Notes under the pieces: model-generated
Databases searched by the model: none
Told to the model about the DNA's origin: nothing
What the model saw: only the letters and a program-made list of their open reading frames with translations
Origin: Paramecium octaurelia
Taxonomy: Eukaryota; Ciliophora; Oligohymenophorea; Peniculida; Parameciidae
NCBI GenBank assembly: GCA_905182995.1
Contig: CAJJDP010000163.1
Span: forward strand, 124,001-188,000
Reading direction: 5' to 3'
Length of the DNA stretch: 64,000 nt
Translations under genes and position numbers: made by a program
Part shown: positions 51,828 to 63,188 of the stretch, piece by piece
Numbering within the stretch: position 1 is the first letter of the stretch
Layout of the letters: each line of letters starts with the position of its first letter

Positions 51828-51843
51828 TTTTACTTTATATTTA

Positions 51844-53687
51844 ATGTTTAATATAATACTATTTCAAATAATCACAAACACCTTTGCATTTCCAGATGTA
51901 ACACTCTCCTTTGGCACTCTAATGCCTAAATAAAAAGATCCTGAAGAAAATCTGCCTGCAACCATTTACAAAGATAACTAAATCAATAGATATTTTGATT
52001 ATGATCAATTCCCATTATTATCATGTTGTCCTACCAATCTTACAAAATACAAAGTTGATTCCTTAAATCTACATGGACATGGTAGGTAAAAATTTATATT
52101 GCCCTTAACCATCACAAACAATGAAAATGAAACTATCATTTTGAGATAATTAACAATAACTGATTATTTAGAATATTAAGATATTCCTGTTGCACCTAAA
52201 TTATCAGCCCTACCTATTCTGTAACCTCATTAAAGCATTGTTGTTGAGTTTATCCATAGTTGTGAGAGATAAGTGAACAATACCAATTACTGGAGTATAT
52301 AAAATGTCTTTATTCGATTTCAAGACTTCTAGGGTTTAAATTTCTAATATTAATTTATTTGCGACGGCAGTTTTCATCCCAAAAGGTACTAAATTTAAAT
52401 AAACTATAGGTTTGATTGGAGCAATATCATTTTAATTACATTTGATTCTATTGTTATTATAATTTTAGCAACTTTTGGAAAAATTTATTCATTTCGAATT
52501 GCTTTTGTAACACCAGCTAAAAGGAAGTAATTTGAAGAACAAAACATTTAAAATGTAGATCTAAGCCCTTTCTAAGGATTTTATTTATACTGGCCTTAAG
52601 CCTTGGCCTACATGGGATTATTATTGATTGCTCTATTTACCTCAATGAGTTTTCAAGAGAGGGCAGAGAAAATTATTTAAATATTGGTATATTTAATTTG
52701 TGTTCTCACTTCATTTCATTTTTTCAACGAGATCTTTGGTAAATTCAGAAACACTATCCCAATTTTAAATCAGAAGTTGTATTGCTTAAAAATTAGGGAT
52801 TATTTATCAATGGTATTATCAGCTTTATTGATCTTCTTTTACCTCTATTATGAATAACCTTGGTTTGTATGTATTATATGTTAATTGCCCTTAGGTTAGC
52901 AATCTTTTATCCATTTGCATACTAGGATCATTCATTAAATTATTCAAGATAGTATCCTTGAAAGATGCTCTCTAATTTTTTATACCTCTCATGATAATTG
53001 ATATTTTTTGCTCAATTTATTTGAGTTAAACTGTCAGATATGAATGGGATAGTGTTGCATTGAGATATTTCAACACTCCACTTTCTGCCTAATTTCCTTA
53101 TTTTAGATATATTTACAAAAAGAAATGTGCATGGGTTTCAATTTTCAATCTGCTATTTCCTGGTAATGATTACTCTAATTTATTAGGTTTCTTTTTGGGT
53201 TATGTCAATAGATTTGACAAGCATAAGCAGACATATGTCTATGAAATTATTGCCTTCTTTGGTTTGCTTGTTGGACTAATTTTGTGGGTACTAATCCAAT
53301 TCATAACTTCATTCCCTCTTCCAACGTATAACAAACTATTATCTTAGCTCTATCTTCACTGAAGTATTGATGATTCTCACTACAGCTTTGGTTGCAGTTT
53401 AGAGAAATGAATTCAACATATTTTATTCTGGAAACTTTTATGATTAGATACTTATGGATCCATTCAAAAATGATATTGCTCTCCAAGAGCCAACAACTTT
53501 AGAAATGTTTGGATTAGGTGCTACTACTTAAGTAATTAAAAGGAACACAATCTAATAAAAAGATTTAGTTTAAAGTGGAGAATAAGGTTTAGTTTTAAAT
53601 AGCCAACTCTTTGCTGGGCTAGCTTCTGTTAATAGATCATAGTAATAATCCAATATTATATAATAAAAATATTAAAATCATTACTGA
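51844..53687 (+). CDS. Presenilin/SPP-fold membrane protein (SPPL-like), active-site motifs altered
   Basis: A signal peptide (MFNIILFQIITNTFAFP), a lumenal domain of about 190 residues, then about nine membrane helices. Introns 52895-52925 (31 nt) and 53326-53347 (22 nt) leave 596 aa. The C-terminal bundle resembles signal-peptide-peptidase-like aspartyl proteases: a helix with PLMIIDIFCSIYL where YD is expected, then LLFPGNDYSNLLGFFLGYVN-RFD where GxGD and RFD are expected, then a Pro-Leu-Pro (FPLPTS) where PAL is expected. Both aspartates are present but their surroundings differ. It may be a divergent protease or a non-catalytic relative. An alternative start at ATG 51817 would overlap the upstream gene. 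Confidence 0.55.
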
Positions 53688-54223
53688 AGAAAGAATTCTA
53701 ATGTTCATTCAGAATTTATTACATAAATATTCATATCAATATTTTAAACTAAATTTTTATTTCTAAGATTAAAATTAAGAATAATATTACTTAAATCAAT
53801 ATAAATTATATAAAAAATTATGAACATATTATAATTATAATTAGTTTTTATAAAAATTTATATATAAATAAAAGAAATTTAAATAAATATATTTGTATAT
53901 TTAATTAATAACCTAAGTGAATATTTTATGTAATCATTATAAAAGTTTTGTAGTTTTCGGTATTTAAACAATTGCCTTATTCCAAGATACTTACTCTGTT
54001 TCACTGTCTATCGAATTAATTCTTATTTTGTGGTTTTACAGTAGATCTTAAATGACATTCACAATTTATATTCTTAAAAACGCATTTTAGATTCCCTCAT
54101 AACTTAAGATTAATATTTGATAATTTTTATTTTCAATAAATGATAATTTATCAAATTTTATTGTTTTTTAACTGATAGTAAATTTAAGTATTCTAAACAG
54201 GTTTTTATTCTTTAATTTTAAAA
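53688..54223. other. Intergenic, no gene seen
   Basis: About 540 bp, among the most AT-rich DNA of the window (53690-53930 is nearly pure A/T). No frame longer than about 40 codons looks coding. Confidence 0.6.
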
Positions 54224-54815
54224 ATGTTCCATCTTCTTAATAATGAAATTATAAATTCTTCCTTCTTTCCTCTTTCTATAAATTATCATCTATAGGTTCA
54301 TTTATTCCTAATTTACTTACTCGAAATAGAATTAGCGTTGATAATCAAATCTTTCAAGAGATGTAAAATGGGCTATTTATAGCTCAATACTCTTGGAATG
54401 ACCAATCTAAGGCATATTGCAGAATGATTATGGATGAGTTTAGTTTTTAGTTGCTTTTGTTCCTAAATATTCAAGCTATTATGAATTACTGGCTATTGAT
54501 AAAACTGTAATGAAGGTGTAATAGATAATTCTTTACACTTTAATTTTTGGATATCAATAGATGCATAAGAAATCAGAAAAGTTTTAAAGAGGAGGTAATT
54601 TCTCATAAATTTCAGAAGTTAAATTTTCTTAAGAATAATTTTTATCGACTATGGGAGTTAAAGAATGTCAATACTTTAATGAAAAGTCAATAAGGAACAA
54701 TGAAATGGATTTTGAAGTTATGGTAATTGATTTTAATGATATAGTCATGGTTCTTTACAAATACGATTTTTAATTTGCTATTTTTAACAATTATATTTCT
54801 CTATATTTATAGTAT
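54224..54815 (+). pseudogene. Frame-broken ORF, possible pseudogene or unresolved gene
   Basis: Coding-like sequence appears in two frames: FIPNLLTRNRISVDNQIFQE and later IAQYSWNDQSKAYCRMIMDE, then, one frame over, FLVAFVPKYSSYYELLAIDK and FLSTMGVKECQYFNEKS. The switch near 54440 has no usable intron (only a 13-nt GT...AG), and no in-frame TGA closes the second piece before the next gene. Either a frameshifted relic or a gene whose structure I cannot read. No family recognised. Confidence 0.35.
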
Positions 54816-54860
54816 AATCACAGAATAAATTCATTCATTAATATAATTATTTTTTAACCT

Positions 54861-55326
54861 ATGGATTAACAAGATTACCACAAAATTGATCCAACCATTG
54901 TAGAAGACCCTATGTTGGATGATGGATATACTAGGTATGCAATTAAGTATTAAGTTTAATTTAGAAAATTTGGTGCTTATAAACCTAAATTCCATGGAAC
55001 TACGCCAGGTTATTACCCATTTGAATGCATTGATTACTTTTATGTGGTGTTGATGACACTGTTCACTTGGGGAATATGTTTGCCTATTTGGTATGGATTG
55101 ATTGAGGCTGGTATATACCTTATATCTAAAAATAGCTAAGGGAAATTCAAAATAATATGCAATAGTTTGCGCAGTGGTGTTTGTGGGATTCTATGTTATA
55201 TAGGCCTTGGCTACATACTATGGAGGCAGAATGAAGAAAGTGATTGAAAATCAAATGATTGAGGATAAGTTGAAGGAGATGTAACAGAAGGAACTTGAGA
55301 AGTAAAAACTTCTAGCTGCCATTTGA
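54861..55326 (+). CDS. Small two-helix membrane protein, hypothetical
   Basis: Introns 54935-54964 (30 nt) and 55111-55135 (25 nt) leave 136 aa. The N-terminus is polar (DPTIVEDPMLDDGYTR). Two membrane helices follow (FYVVLMTLFTWGICLPIWYG and AIVCAVVFVGFYVIQALATY), then a charged coiled-coil tail (IEDKLKEMQQKELEKQKLL). The first intron is a multiple of three with no in-frame TGA, so an unspliced form would also be open (10 extra residues). Function unknown. Confidence 0.6.
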
Positions 55327-55418
55327 ATATTGATATTATGTTTTCACAGTATGATGATCTTTATATATTCTGTAATCTTGGTTGATGCACATTAATACGG
55401 TGGATTAATCTTTATTAT

Positions 55419-56390
55419 ATGTTTTATTAATAGTTCAAAGAATACCCAAAAAATTCATAGAGAGAGAAAACTCAATAGGAACGTAAGACAATCAAATCAA
55501 TGGATTGGAATTGCAATGGAAGTTATTTGGCAACGTCAAGTGATTCCACAATTAAAATTTGGTCGTTTGATGGGAATAACATCAAGAGATCAACTGATTT
55601 GAAGCAAGGATCGGAGCAATTAGAGAAATTGTTGTTTCACCCAACACAGCCAGACATAATAGCTTCAATAACAAAGGAGTACGTGAAAATTTGGGATATA
55701 CGCACAAAATAGAGTGTAAGACAAGAGAAGAAGGAATAAATGGGTATTGCCTGTTGGAGTTCAAATGGCAATGAATTGGCAGTGGGCACTAAATAGAATA
55801 AGGAAACACAGATAATGTTTTTGGACATGTAAGGAGGAGAGAGATCAATAATGTATTAACCAAAAGATAAGGATAAGAATTTTGAATTGAAGAACATCAT
55901 GTATGACAAAGATGTGTTTGTAGCAGTCGGTCAACAAAATGGAGTTGGTATGATTCAATTTATGGATGTCACAAATCCTTAATTGCCACCTCTACATTAG
56001 ATGGAAGCTCATAGGGCTGGAATTACTTAATGCAAATTCAGCAAGGATGGTTAGCATATGTATACTGGTGCTTAGGATTCTCTGATTATATTGTGGCAAT
56101 TACCAGATTTATTGTGTGCAGGGTAGTTGATGACAGTGGAATCAGAGATAAAATCGATGTCTGTTTTTGACAGCAAATACATAGCAGCCATTGGTTTGGA
56201 GGAATAAGCATACATCTTTTAGGTGGACAGATGTTTGGCTGGTAAGACGGATCATATAGATTCAATTAAATTAGAGGGACAGCCATCTGATCTTTGTTTC
56301 CATCCTAACAAATTTATATTGGCGATAGTTTGTTAGGACAAGAACAAATAGGAGAGTGTGATACATTTATATGGTAATTTGGGTGTGTGA
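55419..56390 (+). CDS. THOC3/TEX1-like WD40 protein (THO complex)
   Basis: An intronless frame of 323 aa with WD40 repeats. It matches THOC3 in order: SMDWNCNGSYLATSSDSTIK, LFHPTQPDIIASITKEYVKI-WDIRTK, GIAWSSNGNELAVGTK, ITQCKFSKDGQHMYTGAQD and SDLCFHPNKFILAIVCQDKN. THOC3 is a subunit of the THO complex that couples transcription with mRNA export. The start ATG 55419 (MFYQQFKEYPKNSQREKT) is the first in frame. Generic WD40 proteins are the alternative, but the spacing and WDIRT motif favour THOC3. Confidence 0.75.
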
Positions 56391-56457
56391 TTATTTATAT
56401 GGTATATTAATAATTTAGTTGATATGTGGATTTCAAAATGTGAATTTGTAGATAATA

Positions 56458-57606
56458 TCATTTCTTTTTCGATTTGCGTTTCTCCAAAAATTTCTTCATC
56501 CAAATATGCTCCTTCACTTATTGGAGTGAAAATCTTTTGAGTGGATCTACTTCAAATAATCCAGCGATGAGTTCTTTCACATCATCATTTACACATTGCC
56601 AGAACTCATCTTGAATATCGTAATTGCCATCAATGATATTCTCTTTGATTTCCAAGACTATTTCTGAATAGAAAGGTGCATAACCACAGAGCATGAAATA
56701 CAGCACTCCTCCCAAGGCAAAGTTATCAATTTTGGATGTCAACTCTTTGCATTACTGATACACTTCAGGCGCAATGTAATTCATGGTCCCACATTCGAAG
56801 TTCTCCTTCCTCTCATTCAAAATGGATAAATAATTGGCGAATCCGAAATCAATTATCTTCACCTGTTTGATGGTGTTCTAATTCAACACTATCATAATGT
56901 TCTCTGGTTTGATATCACGATGTACAATTCCCATTTGTTGAATAGACTCCAAGGCGTCAATCAACTAAGACAATACCAAGGCAGCCTCTTCCTCGGCCAA
57001 ATACTTCTTCTCCTCCACATAATCATAGAGATCTCCGTCCTTTATCAATTCTGTAACTAAATAGATGTGACTCTTATTCTCAAAACTCTCCACCAATCTT
57101 ACGATATACGGATGGTTGATCAACTTCATGATTTCCACCTCATGCTTTATAGCATCTGCTTAATTTTATGAGATCTATTGTTTATTGATGATCTTCAAAG
57201 CGTAGGTCTCCTTTGTCTGTTTGTCCTAACACTTATACACCATGGATGATTGGCCCTGTCCAATCTTCTCCAAAATGGAGTACTTCTTACTTATCTCGCC
57301 ACTCCAATAATACTCTAATAATTACTTGTTGTAAGCTTGCAATGCATTCTACCACAATCTAAATTGCTTATCATCGGAACACTCGTAACTCTTAACCTTG
57401 TACTATTTCCCAACGTGCATCACTTCAAATCCATACTTCTAAACCTATTGGTGTACCTTTTCCTCTATTATCAAACCCTACAAACAAATCACCTTTGAAG
57501 GACCTTCTCCTTTTTTACTATACTCCAAAAGCACATGGGGATAAAGTTCGCAATGCTTCTGCTTTACTTCCTTTTTCTTTGAGATTCGATATAAGTCTCC
57601 TGACAT
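56458..57606 (-). CDS. PH-domain serine/threonine kinase (possibly the 3' part of a larger EF-hand-PH-kinase gene)
   Basis: From ATG 57606 an intronless frame runs 382 aa to TGA 56458-56460. Residues 1-100 are a PH-like domain (KQKHCELYPHVLLEYSKKGE ... QFRLWQNALQAY). The kinase starts with YSILEKIGQGQSSMVYKC, has YALKII lysine, VHRDIKPENIMI, IIDFGFANY and CGTMNYIAPEVY, then the usual closing DPLKRFSLQQVKEH. All catalytic residues are present; the closest class is CaMK-like. An upstream 26-nt intron (57617-57642) can join this frame to the EF-hand exons (listed next), making one 699-aa protein. Confidence 0.82.
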
Positions 57607-58705
57607 TATTAACATTCTATTTTGTATTCATCGCATTCTTACAGTTATTTATAGTTGGGCTGTTTATCTGTGATCCCCCAGATGTTATAGTTAAATGCTG
57701 CATAAAGAGGTTGGATTAAGTTGGGATGTTTCGCAATAAATGCCTAGAATTCTTGCAATGACAATAATTAATCGTGCTTATTCTTATACACCAAGTCTAC
57801 GTATTTCTTAATCAATACACTTTGATTCACACACATCTCTATCTTTTAACCGTCAACCTACTTTATTTATATTGTATACTTAAGCTGTTATTAACAATCC
57901 AAATCGTTTTTGCGTTGTTCCATTTTCCTAGATCATACTGTCTTATACAAAGAGGGCATCTGATTACTTGGAAAAACAACTCTATTAACCTTCTGAGATT
58001 ATTTTATTGGAACTGTCGAATTACTACTCTGAAATATTCTAGCTCTGTTTTCGAAATGGTTACACTTTTTCATTATTCATTTAGATATACCTGACAATTC
58101 CAATAGATCTGCACTATTCTTATACTTTCTATGACGATGCTTACGACGATTACCAAAATCATCTATAATTAAAGATTCATCTAAAAATAGCTAATCTTCA
58201 CATATCTTCTTTAATTCGTATTGGGGATAATTCTGCATCTATTTCTATCAAACACTTATCATACCATCTACAAAAAGTCACTTTTTGCTATTCCTTTCTA
58301 GTTTTGTAAATCATAAAGCTGAAATAAATTCACTATTCGCTATTCATCCGAGCACTTGATGTACATTTCCATTCCTGCCAAAAACTCGTCAAAATTCATA
58401 TAGTCTTCCTGCTTGTTTGTGAACTTATTAAATATTTGTTCTCCCCAAAATCCCTACATTAATAATCTATATGCTACAAACTATTATTTAAAAGAAGGTA
58501 TTGAATGTATCTCTACTTAACAATGAATTGCTCTATCTGGAAGCCAAGTCCTTGAAAATCAGAGTAAGCATATCCAGTTCAAATTGTTCAACTACACACT
58601 CTAATTTCAATGTTTACATTTTCCCAAGTATTTTTGAGCAACCAGTTTATGAGTACTGCTTTTCTTTGGTCTTCTTTGGATCCCACATTGTAAGGCACTT
58701 CCCAT
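57607..58705 (-). CDS. EF-hand-type N-terminal exons with myristoylation-like start
   Basis: Start ATG 58705 gives MGSALQCGIQRRPKKSS, a Gly2/Cys7 lipid-modification-like and basic N-terminus. After introns 58592-58617, 58454-58481, 58245-58264, 58065-58090 and 57858-57879 the frame reads like a calcineurin-B/NCS-type EF-hand protein: LSRDTFNTFF, EDYMNFDEFLAGMEMYIK, CSDEQRIVNLFQLYDLQNQ and later LLSLQEFQAFIAK. Canonical Ca-binding loops are poor, so calcium binding is uncertain. No TGA closes this frame before the kinase start. Either a further intron (57617-57642) fuses it to the PH-kinase, or it reads on to a TGA inside that gene. Confidence 0.6.
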
Positions 58706-59215
58706 AAGTTAATAAATAATCAATATTTTTTTTTTACCGTAATTTTAAACTCAAACCAAAAATCATTCAACTAAAGACACTCATCGAGTCACCAATTACA
58801 AAATCACGCTCACTCCTCAACTAAAGAGCACTCAATTTATGAACATACACATTCTTAAATTTTATAAACATAATTCATTCCTTATCAAATTTCAGTACCA
58901 ATAAACTATCTTTTAATTTCTCAATTCATTTTGGAATTTTTAATTTTAATTTATATTTCCTTATTGCACACCATAACTATTCTTTCCTCATAGAATTATT
59001 ATACAAAATCCCATTGTGAAACCCCCTAAATCCCTTCACAGACTCCAGAATTACCACTTTTTTCAATCCCAAAATTTCACGTATTCCCCACCATCCCCAT
59101 CTTGAATATTTTTAGCCCCTCTCCTCAAATGATCAATTTTATTCTGAGATACGAATACTCAAATTAAAAGACGTCCTCATCTGAAATCCTATAATTAAAT
59201 TAATTTAACTGTCAT
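58706..59215. other. Divergent intergenic region, no gene seen
   Basis: About 510 bp between divergent genes, so it likely holds both promoters. It includes a T-run (58727-58736) and an unusually C-rich + strand patch at about 59020-59130 (ccccctaaatcccttc, ccccaccatcccc). On the minus strand a short open piece reads ISDEDVFQFEYSYLRI, perhaps a relic. No element can be named. Confidence 0.5.
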
Positions 59216-60033
59216 ATGAACAAATTAGTTGTATAACAAGTTAAGAGTATTTTCAATAGTCTTCCCAATAAAGATTTGGATAAACTGCTAAATTTGCTAC
59301 TTGCCGCAGGAATCACTAAAACCTAAAAATAAGTTGGCTACAAATGTGTTGAATGCACTATTATGTATCGATAATCAAATTAATAACTAGGTTCAAAGGT
59401 ACTAATGCAAGTGGATTTGGGAGAGATGAGGTTGAAGCAATTCACATTTGTTTAAAAAATTTTATCGAATAAATGTTAGAAGAAGAAGGACATTTAATAT
59501 TCTTGAGAAATATTTTAAAAGAACTAAAATAACTGGATTTCCAAGAATAAGACATTGAATAATTACAACAGAAAATAGGCAATATATCAATCATCTAAAA
59601 TAATCAAAATTATTAGACTGTAGATAGTTTGTTAAATGGAGAAAATGATTAAATTTTAGGATAAATTGTAGACAACAAGTCTAAAAAATTTGAGACCTTA
59701 CAAGACAATAACAATAAAGAGAACATTTAGAATTAATATCAGAAATGTTGTAGTCATGAGCAGGAGTTGAAGAAAGAAAAAATGAGAGTCGAACATTTGG
59801 AATTAAGAATAAAATTGATTTTAGAAGAAAATAGAATTTTGAAATCCCTTCTCAATGAAAAGAAAGAGAGTGCAAGACAAGAGAGCAACAGAGAAGGTGA
59901 TACTAAAAGGATTCGTTAACAAGTTAGATCCAGTAGTGTAAAAATGAATAAAATGTAGTAAGTAAATGGAGTGCCCAAACTAAATCTGGATGCACTTCCA
60001 ACCTATATGGGTAAATAGAAAGCATTATTTTGA
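59216..60033 (+). CDS. Coiled-coil protein, hypothetical
   Basis: One 26-nt intron (59365-59390) leaves 792 nt, 263 aa plus TGA 60031. The N-terminal 60 residues (NSLPNKDLDKLLNLLLAAGI, then YKCVECTIMF with one CxxC) may be a small domain. Residues 60-230 are coiled coil (FLRNILKELKQLDFQEQDIE; KKEKMRVEHLELRIKLILEE). The end is basic. No family recognised. Its 3' end faces the TTLL gene, with 31 bp between stops. Confidence 0.65.
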
Positions 60034-60064
60034 TGATTTTTTCTATCTAATTAGTTTTATTGAA

Positions 60065-63000
60065 TCATTTCTTTTTAGGAATTTGGCTTGCTTATTTCTT
60101 TACATTTTAGCTTTGAAATTGTTATATAGTTTATGAATTTCTAGTAGACGTAGTTTGAATTGTATTAGCTTTACTCGGCTATTAGGAATATAGATTAAGT
60201 CCTCTTCCCTTTTTCTATTAGATTCTTCTCTTTATCTTCTTTTTAAAAATATATTTCCTGATACATTTAATGATCAACTTGATTGCTCTTTTCCTTTTGA
60301 TTAATCTTCTATATCTCTTTCTTTATAAAAACCCTTTTATAAATGCCTACAATCTAATAAACTTTTTTAATCGTTTGAGTCTACGAGCGTATCTCTTTGA
60401 TTTGATCACAAGTCGATATGATTATATTTTTCCAATAGCCTTAACCCTTAACAATCCCATATTCCAAATGTTGACCATAGCCACTCTTGATTTATGTCTA
60501 CTGTATGCCTTTGTTAATTTATTCAATCCCTTTTGAAGAATCTCTAATTTCTATTACCTTTTTGCCAATTTAATTCTCATTAAACATTATAACAAAAGAG
60601 TTGATTATTCTTTTTCCAATCTTTTTCTCAACTTAATTGCTTAGAATCGTTTATAATTCTTCTAAATTACGATAGCAGATCTATGATTTTTAAGTAATTT
60701 CTTGTATTTCCTTTTTTAAATAAAACTATATTGATGATTATAAATAAATACCATTTAAAAAGTGAATTTATTTTTGCACTCTATTTTACCCTTTTTCTGT
60801 ATATTAATTTCCACCATCTCTGTATCCTTTTATATTTAAATAGCTTTTATTTAAGTTCATTAGCCAATTTAGATGAGATTTTAATTGAGATCAATTATTC
60901 TAAATACAAAAGTGCTAATTCTCTCTTTAATTAACTCTTAATCTAAATAGCTTGATTGCATCTAAATCGACATTGAATTTTAGTTGCCATTTTGGCTCTT
61001 TTCAAATGAAATTTCCTCTTTTTGGCTAGAAATCCTCTGATAAGCGTTTATAACTTCCTTGCTGAATAATATTTTTTTAATCTTATCCTTAATAACTTAG
61101 CAAGCATTCTCCTAACATATTTTTATATGACAATAGCATATTTTGTATCTCTTAAAAACCATTTTATCTTTTTAGCCTTGTACATTCTATAAAACTTCTA
61201 TATCATCAACGCTGCCAGCGAATCTATATATCTCTTATCGATCATCCTTTCTCTCTTAATATTGCATTTCTATCCCCATAACTCAAATTAACCATCATTC
61301 TATTATTAATTATTGTAATTTTATTCTTCATCTATCAATAACTCATAATAATATTTTTTAGGTCTTATGAATTCATCACCAAATACTATATTAAACATAC
61401 TCTCGGCCATAGAATCCAACATTTCATGTAACCAATCAGCCCTTTCTGCACATGCTGGGGATAGATTGACTTCCAACAACCATGGTTTACAATATTCATC
61501 TAACATAATATCAAAACCAAATAATTCAAAGCAATATTTAGATTCTCCTTCAAATTGATCTTACAATATCTTGAGTGTTTTGATCATTAACTCATTGCAT
61601 TATGGTCTAACTACCTTTTACCAATCAACAGGAAGCCATTGCTACATAAAATCACTACTGTAAATTGAATCATTTTTACTAATGTATTATAATTGCTCAC
61701 TTACTTCTTAAATTCTGATTTGTTTAAAGAGAAATTTGTCAAATGCTTTAATAAATTCTTTGTGTCTTTCACATCATATGGTTAACTGCACATCCTCATA
61801 TAGCAATGACTGAAAACAAAGGCTTACAAAGGTTAGAAACTCCTAACTAGAACCCATTGTCTCAAATCAAACTTGAATCCTTTATATAACAATGGTCTTT
61901 CTATATACTTTTACACCAATCTCGCTTACATTTATTAACCACTGTTGAGAGCTTCTGCAATATCCTTCTCTAAATAAATTCCTGATCCTCTTGCACACCC
62001 TCCTGGTTTAATAATCCAAATATTGTGGACCCCATCAACTTTGTAAGCTGGATCATATTTTTTAAAAAACAAATGATATCTGTACAATTTTCTAATGAGA
62101 AATTTGCTTGGGTTTGAACCTTTGTCGAATTTCTAAATCTGAGAATATGTAATTATACTAAATCACTTAGTCAATATTACTTATATCGAGTTCTTGATAT
62201 GTATTGCTGGCTCAATTCAAAGTTCTTATCATCATAAAATCCATCCTTTAACTATCTTTTCATATCCGAAAGTCTCGATAACACTTCAGACATAATGGAA
62301 CAATCAAACTTGATATCCGATTGCTGAGATGAGTCTTACAATTCCTGTGCGGTATAAATGTTTTTGTATTTCCTCTTTACAGTTCTCTTCATATCAATTC
62401 TTCTAATCTTTGAGTTCTCTTCCTTCTTCTTCCATTCCTGAAATATAACTTCCTTTATCTTCTTCATCTCATTTTTTCTCTTCACTCTTAAAGCAATAAT
62501 AGCCTTTTTTAATATAATGGTGACAGCAGTTCTTTCATATTCTTTGAGGAAATCATCTCTGTCAGTTGCATTTCCTAAATCAAAGGCTCTAGGAAAGAAA
62601 GTACTAGTATCATATCCATAATCACATTAATTTTTGAAATTTGCTAATAAACACGATTTTGTTGTAAGTTCCTTGGTGTTACTAAAATGATTGTAAAATT
62701 GTCCATCCACTAATGTTTTAAAATCATCCGGAGTGTCATTATAAACCCATTTGAGATCAAAAATTTATTAGTTACAAGATGTTTCAAGCCAACCATGTCT
62801 TTATAAGCACCTTCGTACATACTCATCCTACGAATTAAAGCAAAACACTTTAGTTGCAATAGAAATGTTCTATCTCTTCAAATAATCGTTCATTAATGAA
62901 CGATGATTAAAGTATGTCTTATTCTTTACCAAGGGCTCTATGGTTTACTTCTTCGATTATTACTACTTCCGTTATGATTCTTATGAGATTGTAGTTTCTA

Positions 63001-63188
63001 TGCTGCTTGATTATCTTGAGATGCGAGATAATGATAAAGGATTCTAAATAGCTGGTTTCATTAATTTCCTATATATTCATACACACTTACAGAGGAGCCT
63101 CCATTGAATCCTTTGACTATCTCTTTATTTCTGGTAGCATTGGTAGTTGCGTAGTAATTTTTGGTTTTGATGCACTTTATTATTTCAT
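60065..63188 (-). CDS. TTLL3/8-type tubulin ligase with long C-terminal IQ-motif region
   Basis: The TTL catalytic fold is clear: IWIIKPGGCARGSGIYLE, VQKYIERPLLYKGFKFDLRQ-W, LTNFSLNK and MLDEYCKPWLLEVNLSPACA. The N-terminal extension (ATKVFCFNSQDEYVRRCLQR-HGW, IFDLKWVYNDTPDDF, TFFPRAFDLGN) is that of TTLL3/8 tubulin glycylases, which add glycines to tubulin tails in cilia. After the ligase the frame continues without a stop into a basic region with repeated IQ-like motifs (ALMIQKFYRMYKAKKI, IVIQKYVRRMLAK, LQTLIRGFLAKKRK, KIQCRFRCNQ, LQAFIKGFLQRKRYRR), which in other proteins bind calmodulin. Introns include 60726-60751 (26 nt) and a 22-nt one near 63080-63101. Stop TGA 60065-60067. Start ATG 63188. 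Confidence 0.85.

Noticed and set aside
57495-58094. Leu/Tyr-rich + strand ORFs
   Set aside because: They are antisense to the EF-hand and PH-kinase exons, which have recognisable domains and matching introns.
60270-60934. Two hydrophobic + strand ORFs that look like membrane proteins
   Set aside because: They lie opposite the IQ-motif coding region; Lys/Arg/Ile-rich codons on the minus strand read as Leu/Phe/Tyr on the plus strand.
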